From NCBI GenBank assembly GCA_021776525.1, contig JAJFFT010000001.1, forward strand, positions 248,001-312,000: a DNA stretch of 64,000 nucleotides, read 5' to 3'. Each line of letters starts with the position of its first letter. Positions within the stretch are counted from its first letter, which is position 1. This stretch comes from Robiginitomaculum sp. (GTDB lineage Bacteria; Pseudomonadota; Alphaproteobacteria; Caulobacterales; Maricaulaceae). Positions 24,367-31,688 of this stretch are shown here, piece by piece. The notes under the pieces were generated by a model. It searched no databases and was not told the origin of the DNA. It worked only from the letters and a program-made list of their open reading frames with translations. Made by a program: the position numbers and the translations under genes.

Positions 24367-25689
24367 GTGATCAGCATTTTGGGATTGGGTCTGGCCTTGG
24401 CCTTATTGGTCTATCTGGCTATGCGCGGCATGAGCATTTTAATCGCTGCGCCTTTGTGTGCGGTCCTGATCGCGCTGACCTCTGGTTTGGCACTGCTGCC
24501 CCAAAGCGGATCAGATGAGGCCAGTTTTGCAGTCAGTTATATGACCGGATTTTCCGGGTTTTTTAGGGACTGGTTTTTGATGTTCCTGCTGGGGGCAATC
24601 TTTGGCAAGGTGATGGAGGATAGCGGCGCAGCCCATTCTGTGGCGCACTTCATCGTTGCCAAACTGGGCGTTAAACATGCCACGCTGGCGGTGGTTGCTG
24701 CCTGTGCCATCCTGACCTATGGCGGGGTCAGCGTCTTTATTGTGGCGTTTTCGGTCTATCCGATGGCGGTTGGCCTGTTTCGTGAAGCCGACCTGCCGCG
24801 GCGTTTCCTGCCGGGGACCATTGCTTTTGGTTCGGTGACCTTCACCATGACCTCGGCCGGATCGCCGGAAATACAAAACTGGATTCCGATCAAATATCTG
24901 GGCACCACGCCCTATGCGGGCTGGGAAGTCAGCGCCGTGGTGGCGCTTTTTATGGCGCTGGTCGGGTATTATTGGCTATCGCGGATGATGGCCAAAGCGG
25001 TGGCGGCCGGCGAGCATTTTATTGGCCGGGCCGAAGACCCGGAGGCGCGCGGTGCCAACACCATGCCGCATCCGTTTTTATCGCTTTTGCCATTGGTCGC
25101 GGTGCTGGGCGCATCATTGTCCCTGCAAGGGGTTTACGGTAAATATGCTCTGGTCATTGCGTTGGCTGCGGGCATTGCCGTGGCGACGCTGTTGAACTTC
25201 AAACGCTTTACCGATTTTGGCGGCGCGCTGACCCTGGGGGCCACGGGGGCGGTGATCGCCATTTCCAACACCTGCGCGGTGGTTGGGTTTGGAGCGGTGG
25301 CCAAAGGCTCACCCGCCTTTCAGGCCGCGTTGGACGGGTTGACCGCCTTGCCCGGCTCGCCGTTGATTGCCGCCGCATTGGCGGTAACCATTATTTGTGG
25401 CCTGACCGGATCGGCATCGGGCGGGCAATCGATCGCGCTGCCGTTATTGGCCCCGCATTATGTGGGTGCCGATGCGCCGCAACCGGTTGACCCAGAGGCC
25501 TTGCACCGGGTGGTGGCGATTGCCTCTGGCGGCTTGGACAGCTTACCCCATAATGGCTATGTGGTGACCACCATCCGGGCCATTTGCGGCGAAACCCACA
25601 AAGACGCTTATGGCATTGTTGGGGCGTTGACCGTTGTGGTGCCTGCGGTTGGGACCGTGTTGGCATTGGTTTTATTCTCGGTGTTCTAA
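24367..25689 (+). CDS. GntP-family permease
   Basis: Product of 440 residues from GTG 24367. This start was chosen because a GGGAG site precedes it and it opens directly with the first membrane segment; an upstream in-frame ATG at 24301 adds a non-hydrophobic leader. It has about 12 hydrophobic segments, with the conserved FFRDWFLMFLLGAIFGKVMEDSG and YGGVSVFIVAFSVYPMA stretches of the gluconate permease family. The C-terminal GLTGSASGGQSIALPL and SGGLDSLPHNG segments are also typical. GntP carriers import gluconate, glycerate, hydroxybutyrate or related hydroxy acids with protons. No sugar-acid gene is adjacent, so the substrate is open. Confidence 0.93.
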   Translation: MISILGLGLALALLVYLAMRGMSILIAAPLCAVLIALTSGLALLPQSGSDEASFAVSYMTGFSGFFRDWFLMFLLGAIFGKVMEDSGAAHSVAHFIVAKLGVKHATLAVVAACAILTYGGVSVFIVAFSVYPMAVGLFREADLPRRFLPGTIAFGSVTFTMTSAGSPEIQNWIPIKYLGTTPYAGWEVSAVVALFMALVGYYWLSRMMAKAVAAGEHFIGRAEDPEARGANTMPHPFLSLLPLVAVLGASLSLQGVYGKYALVIALAAGIAVATLLNFKRFTDFGGALTLGATGAVIAISNTCAVVGFGAVAKGSPAFQAALDGLTALPGSPLIAAALAVTIICGLTGSASGGQSIALPLLAPHYVGADAPQPVDPEALHRVVAIASGGLDSLPHNGYVVTTIRAICGETHKDAYGIVGALTVVVPAVGTVLALVLFSVF

Positions 25690-25789
25690 TCAACATACGC
25701 ACGAATGCTAATGGCTGAACGGCCACTGGCTTTGTATTTTTGCTCGTAAAAGTGGCGCCATATGGTGCATCAAAGCAGGAGAGAGCCGT

Positions 25790-26929
25790 ATGCAAAGACA
25801 TCAACACAGGCGTTCATGGACTGGCCTTAATGCAGTGTTGTTCTGGCTGGTTTTATGTGTTCCGGCGATGGCCATTGGTCCCGACGAAACCGGCATGGTG
25901 CCCGGTGATGCGGTGCTGGGCAATATCACAAACTTTCCAGGCCATGCGGGCATATATATCGGCAAATGGGATGGTCTGCCGGCGCGATTGAAAACACAGT
26001 ATAAAAAGGCTTTTGATGACGCCATTATCCGGTCCCGCGATCATGGCTTGAAAACCTCGTTTCTGGTGGTCGATTCCATGGGGGGAAAGGGCGTTCGGGT
26101 GCGCTCTTTTGCCGAGCAATTTACCGGTTATATGCCAACAGGCCAAAACCCCACTTTGAAGAACGCTTTGCACTGGGAGGCCCGTTCAGGCAGTGCTTTG
26201 CGTTGGCCTAGCCTGACAGACAGTGACGAACGGCGCTGGCTGATTGTTGAAGAGGCTTTAAAGGCGGCTGTGGCCCGTATTCCGTATGATGGTTCTCATA
26301 TGCAACGGGCGACTATGGCTATGATGCCCGAAGTACGCGAGGGGATTTCCCTGTGGCAGGAAGGCATAAAAAGCGCCAAGGGACAAAGCGATTACAGCAA
26401 TGTGAATGCCCTGGACTGCATTGCGCTGGTCCACGTGGCCTATTGGCGTGGGGCGCGGATTGATCTGGATGTCAGCTGGACGCCCTGGCACACGCCCGAA
26501 CAACTTTACACTTTTGCACTCAATAATAATATTCGCCGTACGGTGGATTTGGAACCGGTGTATATGGAAGCCGCCATAAGTGGGCTGTGGGACCTTAAAA
26601 TCCGTACATTAAAAGCCCAGAGCGAAGGCGGTATGAATATCGATGTGCCGATCTGGATCCAGATGCGCGATAAGAAGATTTATTATAGCATGGTCGAGAA
26701 GGGTGCCGCCGTGCCCCCCAAAACTCTATCACCGCTTGAGGGGCACTTTTCCAAGTCTGCCGATGGCGTTTTGCACCTTGTCGACGATTCGCAAAACAGC
26801 AGTAATACCCAGATCACGTTAAAAACGCTGGGGTTGATCACCGGCCAGATTTCCGGCGTGGACGATGATGGACCCTTTCGGGTGACCATAGAGGTCCGCA
26901 AGCGGATGGATTATCTCAACGTGCGTTAA
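25790..26929 (+). CDS. secreted permuted papain-like (NlpC/P60-type) protein
   Basis: Product of 379 residues with a signal peptide (hydrophobic 12-27, AMA cleavage). It then has GDAVLGNITNFPGHAGIYIG, where H52 sits in the motif seen in YiiX/YaeF-type permuted papain-fold proteins. The candidate nucleophile C210 (NALDCIALVHVAYW) comes later, as expected for the circularly permuted order His-before-Cys. Family members are thiol amidases or acyltransferases acting on lipids or cell-wall peptides. The C-terminal 130 residues are a beta-rich domain with no recognised family. AGGAGAGAGCC precedes the ATG. The stop overlaps the reverse-strand gene tail left by the IS element. Confidence 0.75.
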   Translation: MQRHQHRRSWTGLNAVLFWLVLCVPAMAIGPDETGMVPGDAVLGNITNFPGHAGIYIGKWDGLPARLKTQYKKAFDDAIIRSRDHGLKTSFLVVDSMGGKGVRVRSFAEQFTGYMPTGQNPTLKNALHWEARSGSALRWPSLTDSDERRWLIVEEALKAAVARIPYDGSHMQRATMAMMPEVREGISLWQEGIKSAKGQSDYSNVNALDCIALVHVAYWRGARIDLDVSWTPWHTPEQLYTFALNNNIRRTVDLEPVYMEAAISGLWDLKIRTLKAQSEGGMNIDVPIWIQMRDKKIYYSMVEKGAAVPPKTLSPLEGHFSKSADGVLHLVDDSQNSSNTQITLKTLGLITGQISGVDDDGPFRVTIEVRKRMDYLNVR

Positions 26930-26997
26930 GACGCCGCTTTGCTTTTACTGGCTGGTTTGGCGGCGGGTTTTGATGCTGGTGCGAAATTTTGGGGGCC
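26926..26997 (-). pseudogene. C-terminal tail of a gene cut off by IS1595-type insertion
   Basis: Reading away from the IS end there are 23 codons and a TAA: FAPASKPAAKPASKSKAAS is a Lys/Ala/Pro-rich tail like those ending histone-like, SWIB or other nucleic-acid-binding alphaproteobacterial proteins. The frame is broken exactly at the IS end. No matching body lies beyond the other IS end, where the patatin gene finishes within 9 bases, so a deletion accompanied or followed insertion. Confidence 0.55.
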
Positions 26998-27017
26998 TAT
27001 ATACCTACTTGAACCAA
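26998..27017. repeat. IS1595-type terminal inverted repeat, left
   Basis: TATATACCTACTTGAACCAA lies 8 bases outside the stop codon of the passenger gene and pairs with the repeat at 29328-29347 (17 of 20 positions). Confidence 0.8.
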
Positions 27018-27024
27018 TGAGAGA

Positions 27025-28371
27025 TTAACCACTGTCAGATAAGGCAGAATTCAGAAAATACGTCTGAACAAATTGTCTGCCCATATCTGTAGCGCGGAAC
27101 CCGTTTGGAATATCCTCTGCATACCCCTGATAAATGAAATTGTTTTTACTGGTTTTATGGGATTTTAGATTCCGCACGATCTGGCTGAATTTTGAGTCCT
27201 TGCGACTCATGTTTTCTGCTACAGCCTCATCTGGTACTGTAATATATTTTGGTAGTTCAGCTATCAGATCGGTTGTGCTCATTTCCATATCTGGTTGTTG
27301 CACGATAACAAGCAGCGCATATTTCCAAAGATCGGCTTTTAAATCAACTTTTCTAGCGCTATCTCTAGTTCTCTCTGGTTTAGGTAGGGGTGCGCTTTGA
27401 GCAGTTAGCTTCTTTTGCCGCTGGCGTGCGCGGGCAACCTTTTTTACATCTTCTGCTACCGGTAGATTTTCTGGAACAACGCCACCAAGTTCCGTGATGG
27501 CTTGGCGCACCCTTTTGCCGACCTCATAATGCGCTAGGCCAGCAGCATGAGCTCCCTTAACCTCTTCCTTGCGAAGTTTCTCTTCAGTTTGTGTGATCCG
27601 AAATAGATTTGCTGCCAGTTCCGTGCTTCCCATTCGATCTAGTATTTTGGCAGATTTTGGTAGGTCTTTGTGGCGACGAATTTCTTTTACTCCAAGGCCT
27701 CCATAAAGGCCCTCATATCCTTTGTTTTGGAAAATTCCATACTCCATGCCGTCTTTAACGCCCGCTCCACTTGCAGCTCTCGCTAACTTTTTGTTTTCCT
27801 CAACAACCTGGTTGCGCAGATAAAGGCGTTGTTCAATTTCTGATAATGTAGAAAAATCTACGCCATTCTGATCCGTCAACTCCTGTCGGCGGGTTTGAAT
27901 TGCAAAGTATGTTTGGGCGAATGCCACTTGCCTTTTACGTGAGGAGGCATTTTGTGCAATAAGGTAGCAAGCATAACGAGAGAGTTGAAAATCTTTCGCG
28001 GGACGCCCCCCTTCGGAGTTTTTCGGCTTATCCCGAAAAACCTCCTTAAAGTTGCTAGCGGGGTCGTGCCCACTATTGGCGCAAGCAATAACCGCCCTTT
28101 GAATTACACTATCAAAATCTTCCCAGCGCTTATATCCCAGAAGTCGCTGTAAGTCTCTAGCAAACCAGACCTTATCGCCAGAACCAATTTCTTGTCCCGC
28201 GAGTTCAAATTCATCTATAAGGCTTTCTATTGTTTCTTCTGGAACCGATGCCTGCTCAATATCTTCCACTTCTTCCAGTTCTGTTCCAGCAACACGTTCT
28301 AGCGCCTCCTCAAAGTCCATATCAAACTCTACCGGGCCGTCGGTATTTATGATTTTATTTTTATCACTCAT
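27025..28371 (-). CDS. DinD-like passenger protein of IS element
   Basis: Product of 448 residues. An acidic N-terminus leads to a DinD/BRO-like domain (about 65-175) with WFARDLQRLLGYKRWEDF, ACANSGHDPASNF and the highly conserved LSRYACYLIAQNA...FAQTYFAIQTRRQEL block. A following GMEYGIFQNKGYEGLYGG segment also matches DinD. A C-terminal domain (about 345-440) has the look of a winged helix (FSQIVRNLKSH...NGFRATDMGRQF). DinD is an SOS-induced protein in E. coli that inhibits RecA filaments. Here it is an IS-borne gene overlapping the transposase stop by ATGA, so both are made from one mRNA. A role in DNA repair control during transposition is inference. Confidence 0.85.
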   Translation of the reverse strand: MSDKNKIINTDGPVEFDMDFEEALERVAGTELEEVEDIEQASVPEETIESLIDEFELAGQEIGSGDKVWFARDLQRLLGYKRWEDFDSVIQRAVIACANSGHDPASNFKEVFRDKPKNSEGGRPAKDFQLSRYACYLIAQNASSRKRQVAFAQTYFAIQTRRQELTDQNGVDFSTLSEIEQRLYLRNQVVEENKKLARAASGAGVKDGMEYGIFQNKGYEGLYGGLGVKEIRRHKDLPKSAKILDRMGSTELAANLFRITQTEEKLRKEEVKGAHAAGLAHYEVGKRVRQAITELGGVVPENLPVAEDVKKVARARQRQKKLTAQSAPLPKPERTRDSARKVDLKADLWKYALLVIVQQPDMEMSTTDLIAELPKYITVPDEAVAENMSRKDSKFSQIVRNLKSHKTSKNNFIYQGYAEDIPNGFRATDMGRQFVQTYFLNSALSDSG

Positions 28372-29285
28372 GCGATCAGTTCCTTATATGTAAGGCGTTT
28401 ACCACTTGCCGCATTGAGCAACATATTAACGCGGTCGCCTTCGCCCACGTCTCCGCGGTTTTGACGGAACATCATTTCATCAAGATAGCGCTGAAGATGC
28501 TTTGCGGAACCAAAATGGTGAATGCCTATGATTTGCCGTTTGAGAAGCGCCCACGCACTTTCAATCGTGTTAGTGTGGAAGAAATGCCATCGGACGTACT
28601 CACCAGCACTATGGTTGACTGTGTAGTGATTATATTCGCCATCTAGGCCACGATAAACACGGGCCTCGTCGGTTAGAAGGGTGGCACCAGCCTTCACATT
28701 TCTCCGCACCATATCTTTTGCGACTAATCCCGTAAGGTCGTCAACTTTTTCAAATCTGACCTCACCATCACGAGACTTAACACCAAGCACAGGCGTTTTT
28801 CCCACCGCGCCACGGCCTTGATTTAGTTTTTTATGGTTGTGTTTATTTTTTTCTTTTCCACCGACGAACGTCTCATCAGCCTCAACAGGGCCATCAAGCG
28901 GACGATTAAAGGACTTGGTTTGAGCCGTACAACGTAAGCGATGTAGCATAAACCACGCAGTTTTTTGCGTAACTGAAATGTCTTTAGCAAGTTGAGTGCT
29001 GGCGATGCCCTTCTTATGGGAAGTAATCAGCCAAATCGCCATAAACCATTTTTGAAGGCCAATTTTACTGTCCTCAAAAATGGTTCCGACCTTGATTGAA
29101 AAACGCTTACGACAATCACCGCATTTATGCGTTTTTTGGTCAGCAAAGTGATATGCTTTAGTCGAGCCACAATGCGGGCAATATGCGCCACGCTTCCACC
29201 GAAGCGCCTCAAAATGTTTGATAGCTGACAATTCGTCAGGAAAGGCTTTAAGCAGATCAAATAGACTGTCAAATTGCTGGATCAT
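28368..29285 (-). CDS. IS1595-family (ISXO2-like) transposase
   Basis: Product of 305 residues, normal length. An N-terminal zinc ribbon (C36-x2-C39, C55-x2-C58) precedes a helix-turn-helix region (QLAKDISVTQKTAWFMLHRLR). The DDE-type core follows: D137 in VEADETFVGG, D206 in LLTDEARVY, and N239/E242 in HTNTIESAWALLKRQI. The C-terminal HHFGSAKHLQRYLDEMMFRQNR is a family signature. The gene looks intact, so the element may be active. The start codon is 43 bases from the right-hand terminal repeat, leaving room for only a minimal promoter. Confidence 0.95.
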   Translation of the reverse strand: MIQQFDSLFDLLKAFPDELSAIKHFEALRWKRGAYCPHCGSTKAYHFADQKTHKCGDCRKRFSIKVGTIFEDSKIGLQKWFMAIWLITSHKKGIASTQLAKDISVTQKTAWFMLHRLRCTAQTKSFNRPLDGPVEADETFVGGKEKNKHNHKKLNQGRGAVGKTPVLGVKSRDGEVRFEKVDDLTGLVAKDMVRRNVKAGATLLTDEARVYRGLDGEYNHYTVNHSAGEYVRWHFFHTNTIESAWALLKRQIIGIHHFGSAKHLQRYLDEMMFRQNRGDVGEGDRVNMLLNAASGKRLTYKELIA

Positions 29286-29327
29286 TATGGGCTCCGTTTA
29301 TGGAGCTTATATGGCACTAAATCATAT

Positions 29328-29347
29328 TTGGGTCAAATAAGTATATA
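29328..29347. repeat. IS1595-type terminal inverted repeat, right
   Basis: TTGGGTCAAATAAGTATATA is the partner of the left-end repeat. Its outer edge is 9 bases from the stop codon of the patatin gene, which therefore remains complete. Confidence 0.8.
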
Positions 29348-29355
29348 AATTTCTT

Positions 29356-31554
29356 TTAAAATGTTCTCCCGAATTTGAAGAAAAACTGGGTGGTATCGCC
29401 ACTGCCATACGCGCCGCCGATGAAAAGCGGCCCCAGCGGCGTATCTGCGCCGATATAGATGGAGCCAGAATAAATACTGGCTCGTTGGCCAATATCAAAA
29501 AAGCTGAGCGGAAGGCGGCCATATTCGCCCAACACACCGACATAAAAAGGCAGATCAATCAATTTGCCGGAATTGGTTAGCCGGTGAAACACCTCAACCG
29601 AGCCATAGGTGAAGGAATTGGTAGGGATGGAATTATTGGTCAGTGAGCTGATTTGGCGAAAGCCGCCCAGTGAAAACGTTTCCAGCGAGCTGTTAATCCC
29701 GGTCTTGTTGGAATTTTCGCCATAACGCGCGTTCAGCAAAATGCCAAACCCGCCCATTTCAAATGCGCTCAGCCATGACGCATCCAGCGTATCCACCGAG
29801 CTGATTGTGGCGCTTGCCAGATCATAGGTGCGTTTGGCACGGACCCGCATGCGCTGACCCGATGTTGGCCAGTCATTACGGTCCAACGTATCGGTCGCGA
29901 AGTACAAACCGATATTGGCCCGGTCCGCACTGGTCGGCTTAAAAGCGTCTAAAATGCTGACGATCTCAGTGAGCCGCGTGTTGTCGATACCCGCTTCAAT
30001 GGCCATAACGCCCCATTTGCCAATCTCGCGACCGATGCGGCCGCGCAGGCCAAGCTTGCGGGCTCTAAAGTCGCCAACCCGGACGGTCAGGATATCAATC
30101 TGGCGCTGTTCCCAACGCACAAACGCTTCGGGTTGAATAAAGAACCGGCCAGTCGGTCCCAGAGGTTGATATAATTCTGCGCTCAGGCCGATATTTGTCC
30201 CAAATTCTCCAGAAACACTAAAGTCACCGCCATGAGAGCTGAGCGGTCGGTGGGTGATGCGGGTCAGGATAGAATAGCTGGAGCTGCCGTCAAAATCATT
30301 GGTGGCATTCAATCCCACCTGAATCAGGTTCTGGCCCAGGGCATTTTCATCGACTGTTAACACCGTGGCACCGTGGGAGTAGCCCAAATCAACTTCACCA
30401 AAGCCCCCAAAAGAAGCCAGATCACGCAATCGTCGGTTCTTTATTGTCGGATCATCGCCATGGTTTTGGCCTTGTAAAAACCGGTTGCGGATCAGCGCGT
30501 CACTGACCGCGGTGTTGTTAATGATTTTCAGCTCGGTAGAGGCCATCGATGGTTTGGCCTGCATAGTGCGCCGGCGCATGGGGGCGGCCTTGGCCTTGAT
30601 CTGCAACAGGGCCTCGCGAAAAGTATTGGCGATATAGCGCCCGGCGGCGATACCCTCGGCGGACCGTTCATAGGCACCGGTGGTGATGTTAATGGCATTG
30701 GGACGGATCAAAAGATCCTCATCACCCAGATGCTTCAATTCGTGCTGCACGCCGCGCCAGACAACGATCGAGGTGATTTGCAAGGCAGCACCGGTTACTG
30801 AAATATCGCCTTGCGGCGCTGGCGGTGGATTGGAAACATCGACCGCTATGATGATATCCGCACCCATTTTTTTGGCTGTTTCAATGGGCAAATTTGTTGA
30901 GATGCCGCCATCCACATAAAGGCGCCCATCAATGTTGCGCGGCGCAAAAGCCCCCGGTACAGCCATGCTGGCCAGAATGCTTTCCACCAGATCACCTTGG
31001 GCAAATGGCTTGGCCTCGCCGGTGTGCAAATCAGTGGCTACGGCGCGAAACGGAATTTCCAACTCGTCAAAATTGGCATCATTGGGAACGTTGACAAGAA
31101 TTTCGCGGTAAAACTGTTTCAGTCCCTGCATGGATGACAAGCCACCCGGCAGTTTCAGGCCGTTTTCGTCAATGCCGGCAATGTTGCCGGAGAAATAGGT
31201 TTCTTCGCGTTCTTTTTCCACAAAGGATTTGTCGCGCCTTGGCGCATTGCCGCGAAAGATTTTTCCCCAGTCATTGCTGGTCATAATGGTGCCGATCTCA
31301 TCGGCACTGTAACCGGCAGCATAAAACGATCCGACCACTGCGCCCATGCTGGTCCCGGTGATGCAATGGATTGGAATATCCAGCTCGTCCAAAATCTGCA
31401 TCACCCCGACCTGAGTGCTGGCCTTGGCCCCGCCGCCGCTTAAAACCAGCGCGACGTCCAGACCGTCGTCGTCATTAAAATCGCAGGCCAGTGCGCCATG
31501 ACTGAACAGCATTAGCACCAGGCCAAGCGCACCGCGCCGTAGACATCTTGTCAT
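29356..31554 (-). CDS. patatin-like phospholipase with outer-membrane barrel (PlpD-like)
   Basis: Product of 732 residues from ATG 31554, preceded by GGGGATAATA; a longer frame upstream has no signal peptide and is rejected. A signal peptide (1-23) precedes the patatin domain with oxyanion loop LSGGGAKAS, nucleophile G-T-S-M-G (S69) and aspartate D215 in VDGGIS. The C-terminal half (about 430-732) is rich in alternating strands and ends in FKFGRTF, the terminal Phe expected for a BAM-inserted beta barrel. This layout is that of type Vd autotransporters such as PlpD, in which the lipase is exported through its own barrel. The gene is divergent from the PQQ dehydrogenase. The IS element lies just after its stop. 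Confidence 0.92.
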   Translation of the reverse strand: MTRCLRRGALGLVLMLFSHGALACDFNDDDGLDVALVLSGGGAKASTQVGVMQILDELDIPIHCITGTSMGAVVGSFYAAGYSADEIGTIMTSNDWGKIFRGNAPRRDKSFVEKEREETYFSGNIAGIDENGLKLPGGLSSMQGLKQFYREILVNVPNDANFDELEIPFRAVATDLHTGEAKPFAQGDLVESILASMAVPGAFAPRNIDGRLYVDGGISTNLPIETAKKMGADIIIAVDVSNPPPAPQGDISVTGAALQITSIVVWRGVQHELKHLGDEDLLIRPNAINITTGAYERSAEGIAAGRYIANTFREALLQIKAKAAPMRRRTMQAKPSMASTELKIINNTAVSDALIRNRFLQGQNHGDDPTIKNRRLRDLASFGGFGEVDLGYSHGATVLTVDENALGQNLIQVGLNATNDFDGSSSYSILTRITHRPLSSHGGDFSVSGEFGTNIGLSAELYQPLGPTGRFFIQPEAFVRWEQRQIDILTVRVGDFRARKLGLRGRIGREIGKWGVMAIEAGIDNTRLTEIVSILDAFKPTSADRANIGLYFATDTLDRNDWPTSGQRMRVRAKRTYDLASATISSVDTLDASWLSAFEMGGFGILLNARYGENSNKTGINSSLETFSLGGFRQISSLTNNSIPTNSFTYGSVEVFHRLTNSGKLIDLPFYVGVLGEYGRLPLSFFDIGQRASIYSGSIYIGADTPLGPLFIGGAYGSGDTTQFFFKFGRTF

Positions 31555-31688
31555 TATTATCCCCAAAGGCGTCCCTTGGGGATATTTCGTAATGCGCCTT
31601 TTTGAATTAGGCCAGCAAAGATTGTGATGTGGCCTTGATATGTGCAAACCGACCCGCCTAAGATCACATGCAAAGATTGGGGAAAATT

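Larger units (their letters stand above)
26998..29347 (-). mobile_element. IS1595-family insertion sequence with DinD-like passenger gene
   Basis: The element is bounded by imperfect terminal inverted repeats: TATATACCTACTTGAACCAA at 26998-27017 and, as reverse complement, TATATACTTATTTGACCCAA at 29328-29347 (17 of 20 match). Inside are an ISXO2-type transposase and a passenger gene coupled by a 4-base overlap. Passenger genes are known in parts of the IS1595 family. No clean 8-base target duplication was found; AAATTT occurs near both ends but at unequal distance, in line with a deletion on the left. Confidence 0.85.

Noticed and set aside
26983..29355. Target-site duplication for the IS1595 element
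   Set aside because: AAATTT occurs near both ends but is offset by 8 bases on the left, so it is not a clean duplication.
31555..31647. Extended start for the patatin protein
   Set aside because: The start at 31554 has a ribosome-binding site and opens with the signal peptide.
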